From positions 3,785,001 through 3,849,000 of the forward strand of contig CM034409.1 of NCBI GenBank assembly GCA_019925095.2: a DNA stretch of 64,000 bases. Direction: 5' to 3'. Numbering within the stretch: position 1 is the stretch's first letter; each line of letters begins with the position of its first letter. The notes under the pieces were generated by a model. That model was given only the letters and a program-made list of their open reading frames with translations, made no database searches and was not told where the DNA came from. The position numbers and the translations under genes were made by a program. This document shows, one piece after another, positions 23,527-38,028 of the stretch. Source of the DNA: Dendrolimus kikuchii (Eukaryota; Arthropoda; Insecta; Lepidoptera; Lasiocampidae).

Positions 23527-23839
23527 TTTTTTTTATTGCAGGAGTTTAGCAGACAGGCAGACGGCCCACTTGATGGAAAGCGGTTACCGTCGCCTGTGGA
23601 CATTTGCAACACCAAAGGTGCTACAAATGCGCTGCTGCTCTCTTAAGGGAGACTGGAACCTGGTCACTAGTGCCGGAACACAACTCAAGGTTGTTATGGC
23701 GTCATGCTTTAGACCAGGGGTGGTAGCCATCCAGTCGGGCAAATGCCCTACCACCTGGCTGTGGGTTGTTTTGTCGCCTCTTACGACAGGCCGCCCGGCC
23801 GCAGGAAATTGTATTCTTTCTTCGTTCCTGCACGGATAA
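23527..23839 (-). mobile_element. S1 retroposon, full length
   Basis: Full element from A-tail (23527) to the 5' CTCCGT-like end at 23837. Confidence 0.85.
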
Positions 23840-23890
23840 AAATATTAATATGTCGCTATTATCGAAGCCCTTTCGGCATTTTAATATAAA

Positions 23891-24236
23891 CTAGTGGTCG
23901 CCCGTGGTCGAAATTCGACCTTAATAATTAATGTCAAAGACAATCTATCTTCTATAATCACAGATTTGGCCAAGGCTACACTGTTAATTTGACTTGAACA
24001 ATAAACAAAAGAGTATATATATATGCGTGTGTGTGTCAAATACATGGTAGTGTGTGTAATGTTTTTTTTTATTGATTTAATGTATTTTTTATGCATAATT
24101 TAAAAAAAAATATATTAGCATTCGTCGCTTCATCTCTATATAAACTTTAAGTGTGCGAAATTTCATACTCCTCCGTCCGCGTAATTTTTGTAAAAAGGGG
24201 TACAAAGTTTTTGCTTCACGTATTAATATATATAGA
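23891..24236 (-). mobile_element. Helitron-like element, 346 bp
   Basis: Minus strand reads A|TCTATATATATTAATACG ... GGTCGAATTTCGACC hairpin ... CTAG|T. No coding. Copies at 35270-35613, 60985-61310 and 63315-63855. Confidence 0.75.
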
Positions 24237-24271
24237 TGTAGCGTAACACTGATCACCATCCTTTTTCTATT

Positions 24272-24633
24272 ATCCGTGTAGTGACGGGAGAAAGATTACT
24301 AATTCCAGCGACCAGGCGGCTTGTCGTAAGAGGCGACAAAACAACCCATAGCTAGGTCCGCGTTTGCCCATCTGGATGGCTACAACCCCTGGTCTAGAAT
24401 TTTTTTTTATTGCAGGAGATCAGCAGACAGGCAGACGGTCCATTTGATAGAAAGCGGTTACCATCGCCTATGGACATTTGCACCACCAAAGTTGCTACAA
24501 ATGCGCTGCTGCTCTCTTAAGGGAGTCTGGACCTGGTCACTAATGCCGGAACACAACTCAAGGTTGTTATGGCGACATACTTTAGACCAGGGGTGGTAGC
24601 CATCCAGTCGGGCAAATGCTCTACCACCTGGTA
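24272..24633. mobile_element. Two S1 copies facing each other
   Basis: A 5' half on the plus strand (24272-24400) abuts a minus-strand copy whose A-tail starts at 24401, making an imperfect inverted pair. Confidence 0.75.
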
Positions 24634-24639
24634 AATGAA

Positions 24640-25045
24640 CATGTTGCCTTTTGACTTGTGTTCCTCTATTAGTGGCTGTGGTTAGGTTCCAGGCCCATTA
24701 TACACACACTAGCACTATGCGGTTATAATTAGAGCTCGCTGAAGAGCACGCAGTCAAAAGCGGCTCGCTGGTCGTTGCGAGCGAAGACTATTTTCGCCGT
24801 CTAAATTAAAGCATATTACTGAATCCGCTATGTAGCAGTATATCTTATGGATAAAGTCAGATATGAGGATATACGTAAGAGGACTGTGGGTGTGGAAATT
24901 TAACTTGTGTAGTGCGTGTACAATGGTTATCCCGTTGGATAGGATGAGGGTGACACACCAAGGCGAAATTCCATAGTTTATTCGCCGCGAGGAGAGTACA
25001 AAATAAGGCGAGAAGTTGTTGTACTCTCGGTGTATTTAGGTACTT
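24640..25045. other. Unassigned stretch
   Basis: No exon, RNA or recognised repeat seen. Confidence 0.4.
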
Positions 25046-25199
25046 GATTTTTGTTCTTAATTTAACTTAAACTATATATACAGAACTACCTGATACTCGC
25101 TGACACCCGATTTGCGTGTCGTAGAATCCGTTTTTAGCTGACCTCTACTTGGCGAAAGGAAGGTCCATACCAAATTTCAAGTCTATATATATATATAGA

Positions 25200-25400
25200 C
25201 TAGCTGTCCCGGCAGACGTTGTTCTGCCCTGAAGAAATAAAATTTAGAACCCGATTCCAGCGCCACCTACCGGGTCCAAATGTAAGCTATCCTATCTTTC
25301 AAGTTGGATCAAACTGCACACGGTGTGCAAATTTGATTAAAATCGGTCAAGTAGTTTAGGAGTCCACCGCGGACAAACAACGTGACACACAAGTTTATTT
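25200..25400 (-). mobile_element. Helitron-like element, GGCAGA hairpin family
   Basis: Minus strand ends GGCAGA-ACAACG-TCTGCC then GGGACAGCTAG|T. Same family as 53076-53285. Confidence 0.7.
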
Positions 25401-25539
25401 TACATTTTAATTATTTCATTATAAAATTTTCATATGTATTTATATCACTTTTTGCTTTAGCCATCAAAGTTCTATTATTTTTTAAATAATTTTAAGAATC
25501 TGAACAAAAAGCGCGATAATTGAATTAACGACGAAAATA

Positions 25540-25900
25540 TACTACGGCTACGTTCCAGAAGGGAATCACAACGACCACGTTCACGGCCGCGATTTACCGT
25601 TCCACTTGCTTGCCCGCGTTACAATCGTAAACCCAAGTGGAACGGCTATTCGACCCGCCTATTGACATGGGTCATTGTGAGCGTTGTGTAATCGAAAACG
25701 ATGACGTCATTAGTGACGTTTTCGCCACGACCACAACGACCGCGGTCGCCTTGTAGAACGGCTAACTGAGCATTTTGGGCGTTGTGAGCTACAAATGGAA
25801 CGCGCTGAAAGACAGGACGAGTAAATTTTTTTAAAATGACAGTAAGAGGCAGCGTATTCCAAAGTTTGACAGCCTGCACTGTAAAAGAGATATAATATTA
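25540..25900 (-). repeat. LINE end with insertion
   Basis: Minus strand encodes MQAVKLWNTLPLTV, the LW(N)xLP tail of Jockey/CR1-type LINEs, interrupted by GC-richer sequence (25545-25770) with imperfect inverted ends around CCAGAAGG and CCTTGTAGAACGG. Confidence 0.5.
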
Positions 25901-25924
25901 GGAAATATATTACATACAAAAATT

Positions 25925-26130
25925 TAATGCCGAATATATTCGTATTCTACTAAATCCACAATATCTTCTCGATAATATCGCGACGGAATAGTAATAGAAA
26001 AAAAATAGTATTACCATTAGCAGAAATGGCGTCAACCGAAATGAATATTGAGCAGCTAACTATAATTAAAAAAATTATTTCGCGAGTTTTCGCTTTTAAA
26101 TATTTATAGAAATAGAGTGGCGGACCACGG
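25925..26130 (-). repeat. Repeat shared with 755-910 and 59200-59400
   Basis: Contains the block around TTCTCGATAATATCGCGAC, the reverse of the TATCGAGAAGAYATTGTGG block of the other copies. Confidence 0.55.
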
Positions 26131-26603
26131 GCACACCATTGGAATTAACGGAATACCGAAATCAGGCAAACCTACGATAAAGACGATAGTGTTCGGCGAT
26201 TTTAATTTTTATGTACAGGACATTTCATGCTATATTATTATTCTATAATATATGTGTATGTATACAAACCTTATCGCCCACTGGCTGGTAGGCCAGATTT
26301 GCAGTTTGTTATTGACAACAGTCTTGATATAACAGAGAGTGAAAAGTCGTCACTAAAATGTATATGTTTTAATCATTTTAAATACAATTATATATTAGTA
26401 GACATAAATTCTTGGGTTATGTAAATATTATATACCAAATTAGTAATAGTTTACAAACGAACGGGTTATTTATTCCTACAACGACATGTCATATGTATGG
26501 TACGAATGGCTAAAATATAGTAAGATGCTATATATTATAGTATGGTTTTGAATCCTAGCATAAACGTTAGAAACACGCACTTTATCTGCTTGGTTATAAT
26601 TAC

Positions 26604-26949
26604 ATACATACATACATAACTTCACGCCAGTTACCTTGCGGGGTAGGTACGAACAACAGAGCGCCATTTAGGCTTATTCTTACACACCTCACTTGCTTCT
26701 TTGACATTCATAACTCTTGTCATACACGCTCGTCTGTTCTTAAGGCTCCTGACATCACCTTCTGCTAGTACACGATCAATTTGATCATGGAATGTGTGTC
26801 GTGGCCTTCCACGACTTCTGCATCCATCCACTTTTGCATTGTATATCTGTTTAGTCATTCTTTCATCATGCATTCTTTCCACAGGCCCGAACCACCGGAG
26901 TATTCCTTTCCTTACCTTCACCCCGACACTCTCTTTCAGACCAACTCTC
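26604..26949 (-). mobile_element. TATG-tailed LINE, 5'-truncated
   Basis: Target duplication TTATAATTAC at 26594-26603 and 26950-26959. Truncated at AGAGAGTTGGTCTG, the same point as the copy at 62194. Confidence 0.9.
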
Positions 26950-27028
26950 TTATAATTACGCCTTTGTCTAAATGACATTTGTTGGCTTTATTAAAAATGA
27001 AAAACATCAAAATTTTTATTTATATATG

Positions 27029-27034
27029 TTTATT
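27029..27034 (-). terminator. Candidate polyadenylation signal of gene A
   Basis: The first AATAAA on the minus strand after the stop codon, about 225 nt downstream. A second lies at 27015-27020. No cleavage-site evidence. Confidence 0.45.
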
Positions 27035-27258
27035 AAGAAAAAACAGGGTACTTATCATATGACTGTTACATATTGTCGTATTGGACCTTATGGTAATTTA
27101 AAATATGTTTTTCATGATGTAAAATAATAAGGAAATACATTTGTTGGGATTCAATCATCTAGACAAATGTGATCAAGTGGAAATATTTTTTGACCTCACT
27201 GGAGTAAGATCGTATGGGTCCTTTACGTAACTTTAAGTATTGACTCTCAGACAACTCT

Positions 27259-27427
27259 TTAACAATTTATAGGATACAACTCTTCCCAAATATTATATCT
27301 GTCTTCAAAGAGTCTGCTGTGTACTGAGAATTCTTCATCGATCCTTAAGTACTCCCTTTTATCTGGAGTCATTAGTGGCCATGTCATCGAAGAGAGCTCA
27401 GGAGTGTCTCCGGTGTTGTGAGGATTT
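27259..27427 (-). CDS. Gene A exon 11 (terminal)
   Basis: Encodes [19 protein letters not shown] and ends ELYPINC followed by TAA. Acceptor TCTCACAG. 169 nt, exactly as in gene B. Confidence 0.92.
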
Positions 27428-30400
27428 CTGTGAGAAAGATATGAATGATTATGTATGCATCCAACAATCAATTATAATAAATCGATTGTAGTCAATCTTA
27501 TACTAATATATAAACCTGAAGAGTTTGTTTGTTTGTTTGAACGCGCTAATCTCAGGAACTACTGGTCTGATTTGAAAAATTCTTTCAATGTTAGATAGCC
27601 CATTTATTGACAAAGGCTATAGGCTATATATCATCACGCTAAGAGTAATAGGAGGGGAACACCAATGAAGAATCTTTCAAAATCGGGGGTCTTATTTAAC
27701 TTAATTTTTTTAAACTATTTCACGCGAACGAAGTCGCGGGCAGAAGCTAGTAAATTATAATCACAATATTTTAAACAAACAATTATAATCCATCATTTAT
27801 AATCAATCATTTACAACTTTATTTATAATTAGTGACTGCGCAGGTATTGTCCTAAAAATACGCAATTTGAACACAATCTTCAAGGCCGTCTGCTCGCCTT
27901 TAGTACGAACTCCGGCGATAATACATGTTATTCGCTTCCCTCCCCATCCCAAACGCTTTGCGTATCACCGAACACTATGGCATGACTCATAGCAGTGAGG
28001 TTTATGCTTGACAATTATGGTTTTTTTATTGCAGGAGTTCAGCAGACAGGCAGACGGCCCACTTTATGGAAAGCGGTTACCGTCGCCTATGGACATTTGC
28101 ATCACCAAAGGTGCTACAAATGCGCTGCTGCTCTCTTAAGGGAGACTGGAACCTGGTCACTAGTGCCGGAACACAACTCAAGGTTGTTATAGCGACATAC
28201 TTTAGACCAGGGGTGGTAGCCATCCAGTCGGGCAATGCCCTACCACCTAGCTGTGGGTTGTTTGGTCGCCTCTTACGACAGGCCGCCCGGCCGCAGGAAA
28301 TTGTATTCTTTCTCTGTTCCTGCACGGATGAAATTATCCATATATTTTGATCAATTTAATCTCTCTTTTCTTTCACCTTCTCCCAAATATTTGGGGTCGT
28401 CACTATTCTGGCATATATTATCTAGCACACCATAAAATATGTCATCACACAATCCCTCTACTTCTTTTTTGGTCTACCTTTGCATTTACACATATCAATC
28501 TTCCAGTTTAACATTATTTTTGTCACTTGATTTCCATCTCTCCACATTATAGACCCATATTACCTTAGTCTTCTTCCTTTCAATTTTTCAATCCCGGGTG
28601 CAACTATCAAAGATCCCCCCATTATGTACTAATTGCTCGCCTTATCCATTCTTGTAATTTAAGCTGTATTACTGAAACGCTTGACCAAAATCCGTTCAGT
28701 AGTTTTTGTGTGGTGGGATAATAAAAATCTACCTCGATCCTGACAAACGTTTCCCTATGTAATTAGATATAGTTTTACAAACTTACCCAGTTCTGGCGAA
28801 GTTATAGAAAATAGCAGTCATTTTATCAACTAATTCTGAGTCCTTGCTTTCAGACACTTGGATGATTGGCCAACCTGCTGGGATGCCGAACAGGTATATG
28901 AGGTCATCGTGATGGGCAGCACCTGTTAATTTTTAAGCCATGTTAAGTAAGTACACTTTTCTATTTTATTTTATTGCAAAGCTTGCAAACAGGCAGCGGT
29001 CTAGCGCATGGAAAGTGTTTGCCGTCGGTTGCAATACTAGGAGCGGAGACAACGAGTTGCCAGTCCTTAGGATGACACACAAAGGATAGGATAAGGCGAT
29101 TAGATAGAGGGATCAGACGGATGAAATAGGAAAGAGGGGATGTAGTATGGAATTGGATTTCATATCAAATATCATCTCTATAGATCCAATAGTTACTGAA
29201 GAAAAATATTGTGAAATACAAAGACACATGTGTGTATGTACAAGCAGACAAAATATCTACTGAATCCTAAAAATTAGAAAACTCAAAATATGTATATAAT
29301 AATACCCCGACCTTACGCGATAAGCGAGACCGAGCGATTACCGTGGGGGGATTAAGTAATCGAGATTTGTGTGATGCTCAAACAAAGAATGAATCGAGGA
29401 GATTTGAAAATCGCATAAGTCAAGGTATAGCCTAAGTCGTGGTATTACTGTATATATAAATAATTTTAATAATCATTCATCTCATTGAGAATAACAGTAA
29501 TCTCAACAAGTGGAGCTATCATAAAAGAAAAGAAGTAAAATATTAATGTTGAATATACCTGTTGGTCTATTGGTCTTCGGGTCCACGTAGTGACTGTTGT
29601 TTCCAACGTAAGCAAACTCATATTTGTAGACAGGCTGCTTTGAGTACTTACTCATGACGATCGCGAGTCTAAAAGTAATGATTATGTTATGTGCTCCTTT
29701 ATATATAAATAATTTTAAAGATAGGTATCATAGTAACATGTGTCACGTACAATACACGCAAAAGTTAAATGCGCCCCGGAGAGAAGTTAGCTCCAAGATT
29801 TATCGCAGTTCCTATCAAGTAAATGTTTATTACATCTTAAAGTGTATTTTGCGGAAGAGATGTTATGTGAGTCTGGCTAACGGTTGAGCAAAAACGAAAC
29901 ATTCACCTCCGTGAACCTTATAATCATGTTCTGCGCAAAGCCTTGTAGAAACTTCAAGAAAGTATATAAATTTTGCGCGTATTGTACACAGATTCGCTCT
30001 TTCTCGCTCGCTCTCAGATCTTTAGTCTGTAGAAAGCAATTATCAATATCTTTAACAATTAACTTTAAAATATCAGATAATGCTTACTTATGAACACCAA
30101 ATCCAATAATAGAATCACTGTACAAATTCTCCAAGCCTTTTAATACTGCTGGTTCTCTAGATACTGGCTTTCCACTAAGGAACGCTTGTTTCAGTCTATC
30201 CGAAGCATGTTTGGCAGTTTTAGGCGATAAGTAGAAAGATATAGGAGCAATGCGGTCCCATTCATTGTTCATCGTGTTTAAGAGTGTTGCGTTATCCACA
30301 ACGTCTGAAAGTGACGATACATATTAGTATTACTCATATAATTTACTTACAGTACCTGTTTATCAGTTCAATCTCTTGCACTCAATCAAAATCGATCCCG

Positions 30401-33400
30401 TAGTTATAAACAGTGTTTTGAAGAGCGTCGTCTGTCATCGTCTGTATTATGGGAAGAATTTCGAGGAATTGTTCAGAATAGTGCCATCGTCCTCCTACTA
30501 CTACCGCACCTCTTACCAGCAGTGTGTTTATTGTGCGTGGTCGGGATATGCCAGAAGCTAATCAGCCAGATAGTTCTAAGTTAGAGGATTGACACTTTTA
30601 AGTCCTTCGTGGATCTAACTTTTGATCATTATGTCTAAAACAATCTATGAGCAAATATTAGACATCCTTATGATATCTTGAGTATCAGAAACGGCCCAAG
30701 ATAGTTTAGTTTGAAACTGTTAAATTTAACAATGGTCATATAGGTGATACATACTGTATGCCTTCCAGAAGAACTCGTCCTTAGTTTGACTGATGATATA
30801 AGGCACTTCGTATAACTTCCCTGTTTTTATAGCCTCTAATGGGTCCATTGTGAGGAAACGCTCTTGACCAAAATCGGGCTCAATAATTGGTTCCCAAATA
30901 AGTACTGGATCATAGCCGAATTCCTAGAAGAATATTTTTATTTTATATTTTTTAAAAGACTTGGATCCGTACAGAAATGGAGAAACAATAAAATTTCCTG
31001 CCACAGGGCGGGTTGTCGTAAGAGGCGATAAAACAACCCACAGCTAGGTGGAAGAGTATTTGCCCGTCTGGATGACTACCGCCCCTGGTTAGAGTATACC
31101 GCCATAATGACCTTGAGTTGTGTTTCAGAATCAACTATTAGGTTCCTGTCCTCTGTTAGGCCGACAGGACATTGATAGCATCTTGGGTGTTGCAAATGTC
31201 TATAGGCGACGGCAGCTATTTTTTACCAGGTGGTTCGTTAGGCTGTTTCCTGTACTCTATTAATAAAAAAGCACAACAAGAAAAACACCAAAAGCTCATC
31301 TTATAAAATTATTATAAGATGAGCTTTTGGTGAGGACTTGAAGAGTTATGATTTAATGTACAGTAGTGTTTTTTAAATAAATCAGTTAAGTTTGCCTCAG
31401 TTCTAGCAAGGACAGATTCCGCAGACGCGGCGAACGTTTGACATCAGAACCCAAAACAGTATATCTACATAATCGATAATAGCTTACATTTTAAAACCTA
31501 CTTAACAGATCCTGTCGAAACCAATTTTTCGTAATAAAAAGTTGAATTGAGCGTATTTTTAAGCTCTACAAACTCATTTTTCCAGAATATTTCTACTTTA
31601 TAGGTTAAAAGGAGGGGAGATACTTTTTACAAATTTAGAAGCGTTTGTCTCCCGACCTTATTGACTTAAATAGAACACCAATATATTTTTTTGTACATCT
31701 ACCTAACGATACCCCAAAGATTTTATAGAAAAATAAAATCATCCCTCAGCCACATACATGTATGAGAATATAAAGCATGTATTGACCATACAAATTTCGA
31801 AAAAGATAGTCCTCAAATTCCTTATTCGATACAATCTGATTCATATCAGCAATGGAACTTACAAACATTTGATCCAAGGAGTCACCAAACTCCTTTGCAG
31901 TCTTGGTTTTAAGACAATCTATGATGGCCTTATTTGAGTCCGTTGGGCAGTTCAGGATTCTGGCCTGTCGTACTGCCAGCTCAGGCTGCTTGGTGGGAAT
32001 TACTACTTGAGATATAGGGGACCCACTCATTGATATAGCGCGATGGAAAAGACCTATAACAAATGGTGAACTTAGTTTCTTTGATCTATAGATACTCATA
32101 CATCTATACATAATTCTATCAGTTGCGCCCAGGAAGCCTGTTGTAAGGCTATTTGCCCACCTGGATAGCTATCACCGCTAGTCTAGAGTATGACACCTTA
32201 ACAATCTTGAGTTGTGTTCTGGCATCAGTGGCAAAGTTCCAATTCCCCCCTTGGAGACCGGCAGAACATTGCTACCCCTTTCGTCTTGTAAATATTTAGG
32301 TTTATATTGTAAATAAGTGACAATAGCCATTTTCTATCAGGAGAGTCGTCAGCCTGTTTGCTGTACAGCAGACTGTCCAGCAATAAAACAAAGATAAGAT
32401 TCTTCTGGTGACAAGGCTTACCTTTAGACATAGGTGATACCATATGAAGCATGACGCTGAAAGAACCAGCGCTGTATCCAGATATAGTGACCTGGTTCGG
32501 GTTTCCTCCAAAGGCTGCGATGTTCTTCTGGACCCAACGTAAGGCCATAACTTGATCCTTGAAGCCGTTATTCCCTGGGGCAAGTTCATCGCCAGTTGCA
32601 AGGAAACCTGATGGAGAAAAAATTAAAATAAGGTTTCTGTGGTGACTAATTTTTTTTATTGCGAAGCTAACAAACAGAACGACTGTCCACCCCATGTAAT
32701 CTACCCGTGCAGGAACGGAGAAAGAATACAATTTCCTGCGACCGGGCAACCTATCGTAAGAGGCGACAAAACAACTCATAGCCAGGTGGAAGGGTATTTG
32801 CTCGTTTGGATGGCTACCACCCCTGGTCTAGAGTATGCGCCATAACAACCTGGAGTTGTATTCCGGCATTAGTGGCCAGGTTCCTGCCTCCCTTTAGAGA
32901 GCGCCAGCACATCGGCAGCGCCTTTGGTGTTACAAATATACATAGGCGATGGCAACCGCTATCTATCATGTGGGCCATCTGTGTATCTGTTTGCTGAACT
33001 TATATAAAAAAAATGAAAGTGGTTACCGTCGCCTATTGACATTTGCAATACTAGTACCAAAGCCAACACGTTGTTAGTCTTTAGGATGGACAGAAGGGAT
33101 GGACTAAAGGGAATAGGATAGAGGAAGCAGACAAAAGGGATAGAGTAAAGGTTCCAAAGCGTTTCACGCTGATATTCTCCGAGAGCGTGGTATCACATCG
33201 ATCCTAAGAGCTGTAATCAAGATAATGATTCCAGCATGGCCCTACCACGTCAGTTAATTTCGTGTATGGATACCCTTTCTTATCTTGTCAGGTTTCTGTA
33301 GTTATTTTCGTGTACATACCATTTAGATATCTAACAGGGCTTAGAAGGGTTATGAATATAAGTCATATCCAAGTCTTCAAATCCATCATTAGACTCCTCC

Positions 33401-36400
33401 TTTTGTATGGCAGAGAAGCAAGGCCTGTACTTCAGCGAAACAAGCAAGAGTTGCGCATCACGCTGAATGTGTGGAGTCTCGTGTCAGGAACTACGGCATT
33501 ACGGTCTCAATACAAGGGATGCCGAAGACCGCGCGAAGTGGAGACGAAAAAGACGGAAAGCGGACCTTGGGTATTGAAGCGAACTCTCCGAATGCAACCG
33601 GGATTTAACGCTCGGATGATGATAGTGATGATGATAAATATAAAGTCCAGTTCCGTGAGAAATAAGAGCCACTCTCAAACTAAATAAACGGCTTATATGG
33701 TTGCGTAGTATTGAGCCTTTGTCCGCTTAGCTCACTAGACCGTAGAGGTCATGGGTTCGATTCTTTGTATTGAAAATTTCGTAAACCAGCTTCCCCTTAT
33801 TAACTATGGTCTGGGTATCAGGGGTCGCCCTCAGAGTTGTCTGTCGTATATTACCCCATAAGACAAACGTAATTTGTTAATCTTAGGGATATATGATGTA
33901 GGACAAAACTCATTATGGATGAAGCAGAGTCGCCCATTCAGAAGTACTCGGGCACTAGGACAGCTTGGTCAGGTTTATTATGTATTCTGGCGGTCAGTTT
34001 CTCATGACTTCTGCTTGGAGACGTTCCGATAACCTCCCCGGGTCTGGGGATAATGTGCAAACGCATTCCCTCAGCGTTATCTAAAAAGGACATATAATGT
34101 GTTTATCTACGGATCTACGAGAAATAATAGCTAACTGTATAGTCCTGTAAAAATGTTTCTTCAGATATAGATTGTCTAGAACTACTAAGTAAAATCAACT
34201 TTAACATTCCGGCCGAGTCTACACGTATCAATTTGCCAATTAATGTATCATTTTTTGTAGTTCTACCAACTATATTGTTACAATTTGGGCCACCTGCATA
34301 TTTGTAAACAAAGCACATTTATTACCTGTCGGCGTTTGAGCTAACAACATTGATACTCTTTTATAATCGCCTTTTGTTTACTTTCTGTTTAAAATTTGTA
34401 CTTAGGAAAACAGTCCATTGTGTGTTGTAATCTTTTATGGTAGTCATTAGCCAGTTATATCGAACTGATTCTAAGAAATTCGGTCGGGCAGACATATTGT
34501 ATCGGTGCAGTATAAATGGCCCAATGGAGAGATCGGCAGTCAAGCGATAACCACGATCAAGGCGAGACTTGTGTACATTCTGTGATCTATTTAGTGACGG
34601 ACTTTGGGCGTTTTATTGAATAGTGCATTACGTTTGCACTGGTTGTGTTCAGTTATATTTGTACCTGTGTTATACGTGTTTGTATAGTTCTAATAAACTC
34701 TATAATAATTCCAACGGCATTTTAATTCGAGTCCTGTAACTGTAAAATGCAATTCTAGTGCGAGCAAGAAACTATTTAAAAAATACAAGCAGCATAATGT
34801 TGACTCATTTGGGATCAGTATTGCGGCCAAGCAATTTCAAAGCCATAAATTTTTTAATAACTAGTTTTATAGTGTACAGTGTATCTATGTGTTACTTTAA
34901 ATATTGTTCCCGAAAACCGGTAATTGTCTGATATCAATTTTAAACGTTTATTGCTATGTATTAGCTGTAGCTTGTCCATCATTTATTAACGTGTCTTTGA
35001 AGACCACGGGCCAGAAAAATGGCCCGGATATTTGGAGGGCTTGCGTGGGGCCATGGGGATGGTGTAGGCAATCGGCGTTCTTTAGTAGTTCTCGATTTTC
35101 CTGAGATCCACTCATCAGATCCTGACTTGGTGACATTAGAACCACCTCAGGAGTATGTTCAGATTTTTTTTTGCAAATCAGTCCTCAATTGACAGAGATA
35201 TCGCGTAACAAACATACAAAAGAACCATACAGTCAAAATGAGACCCTCCTCTTTTTGGGAAGTCGGTTATCATTATATGTGAAGCAAAAACTTTGTACCC
35301 CTTTTTACGAAAATTGCGCGGTCAGAGGAGTATGAAATTACGCACACTTATAGTTTATATAGAGAACTAGCGACGAATGCTAATATTTTTTTTTAATTAT
35401 GCATAAAAAATACATTAAATCAATTTTAAAAAAACATTACACACTACACACATTATCATGTATTTGACACACACACGCATATATGCTGTTTTGTTTATTG
35501 TTCAAGTCAAATTAACAGCGTAGCCTTGGCAAAATCTGTGATTATAGATGTATACTTATATAGTTTTTGACATTAATTATTATGGTCAAATTTCAACCAC
35601 GGGCGACCACTAGTTAAATAAGAAAGGCAACTTACCAAGCGTAGCCAAACGATAGTTGATAGAAACCACTACAATGTCCCGGTCTAGGAAATAATCACCT
35701 CCAGATGTATCACTTCTACCACTAACGGAATAAAAACCTCCGGGGTGCATGTAGAATAACACCGGCTTTAGGTTTTTGCTAAAAAGTACATAAAAAATAT
35801 ATTTTTTTGTTATAAATAATTCATCTTAGTGATACAATATTAAAATTACAATCTAATCTAGGAAATAAGAATAATGAGTAATTTAAATCTGACCTAAAAT
35901 AACTAGATATAACTTAAACTAAGAATGTGTTTTTATCCGTGCAGGAACGGAGAAAGAATACAATTTCCTGCGGCCGGGCGGCCTGTCGTAAGAGGCGACA
36001 AAATAACCCACAGCCAGGTGGTAGGGCATTTGCCCGACTGGATGGCTACCACCCCTGGTCTGAAGTATGTCGCCATAACAACCTTGAGTTGTGTTCCGGC
36101 ATTAGTGACCAGGTTCCAGTCTCCCTTAAGAGAGCAGCAGCGCATTTGTAGCACCTTTGGTGTTGCAAATGTCTATAGGCGATGGTAACCGCTTTCCATC
36201 AAGTGGGCCGTCTGCCTGTCTGCTGTACTACTGCAATAAAAAAAAAAAACAGAAAAATTACTACATATAATGTCACATACACTAACAAAAATAGACAATA
36301 AGCGTGTACGGAGTCCCAAATTTTTCATAGAAATTAAGTATTAAAAAAGGGTACGGAACTCGAGTCCGTAGAGATATATATAATAATAAAAAAAAGAAAA

Positions 36401-37979
36401 AAAAATGTCAAAATATAAATGTGAAAAAAATCACGGAGCATAATTCGGACTAGGAGATTCCGCAAATTTTGTCTGTCTGGATGTTCCGGCTACTTTTATC
36501 TCTGAAACGGCTGAACCGATTCTGGCGGGACTTTCACTGGCACATAGCTGATGTTATAAGGAGTAACTTAGGGTACTGTTAAAATTAGGGTTCCGAGAAG
36601 AAAATACCACGCGGGCGAAGTCGCGGCACAGCTAGTAAGATATACAATCTTATGTATCTACTTTTTATATATAATATTACATATATACATATATAACTTC
36701 ACGCCAGTTCCCTCGCGGGGTAGGCACGAACAACAGAGCGCCATTCAGGCTTATTCTTACACACCTCACTTGCTTCTTTGACATTCATAGCTCTTGTCAT
36801 GCACGCTCGTCTGTTCTTAAGGCTCCTGACATCACCTTCTGCTAGTACACGATCAATTTGATCATGGAAGGTGTGTCGTGGCCTTCCACGGCTTCTGCGT
36901 CCATCCACTTTTGCATTGTATATCTGTTTAGTCAAAATATAAATGTGAAAAAAATCACGGAGCATAATTCGGACTAGGAGATTCCGCAAATTTTGTCTGT
37001 CTGGATGTTCCGGCTACTTTTATCTCTGAAACGGCTGAACCGATTCTGGCGGGACTTTCACTGGCACATAGCTGATGTTATAAGGAGTAACTTAGGCTGC
37101 TGTTAAAATTAGGGTTCGGAGAAGAAAATACCACGCGGGCGAAGTCGCGGCACAGCTAGTAAGATATACAATCTTATGTATCTACTTTTTATATATAACA
37201 TTATGATAAATATTTAATCTATTGTACTATATTATACTGCTACTTTATTATATATAGTCCAGTCAAATAAGATTTGAAATCAAAATTAAAAATAATTGAA
37301 TTATCTTTTTAGTGGAAAGTGTGTTGAGGATAAGCTAATTTTTATGCATCTGAACAACTTCAAACCGCTCCCAGAAAATATCCCGGTATAAAAAATAACA
37401 TACATGTTATTACATTAAATTTGCTATCGACCAGTAAAAAAATCTCATTGGAATTCGTTTTCTTTAATCTGGCCATTTTAAATCATTCCCAAAAAAATTT
37501 AAAAGTAGCGCAATTTTAAATCTAAGAATTAGCTGTCGATCAGTGAAAATCAGGCCCAGTAGTTTATCGGTCCAGTAGTTTTTACGTGAATCCTGAACAA
37601 ACAGGCAAGAAATGTAATAAAAATTTCATCGTTTATATAGTCTATTCCACTTGGGTTTTTTTTAATAGCTTTAATGTACAGACACACAATTTTATAATAT
37701 TATAAATTTGGTTTTAACCTGGTTTTATCTACTGATTAAAATATAACTCTTTAATGGCGAGTGACAGGCAAAGTCAGTCGGCATTTTTAAAAAACTGTTA
37801 CGTGAATACTATCTCACTTTATAATAAATATTTAATACCTAATTACATGTACGTTTATTTATTAATGTATTTGTATATTAATATTATGTATATTAGTATA
37901 TATATAATATTAATGTGTTATTGTTTATTCTCTATTTTTTATTCATTGTAGGTATATGTATTGTGTAATATTTATATAT

Positions 37980-38028
<49 letters not shown>

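Noticed and set aside
34115..34318. Minus-strand frame ([19 protein letters not shown]) as an extra gene A exon
   Set aside because: Falls within intron 4, would break the esterase fold and the phase, and overlaps an LTR-like sequence.
35925..36188. Long frames on both strands of the S1 elements (also at 23351, 28066, 42192, 48403)
   Set aside because: The same frames appear in every copy with stops and frameshifts; S1 shows no coding constraint.
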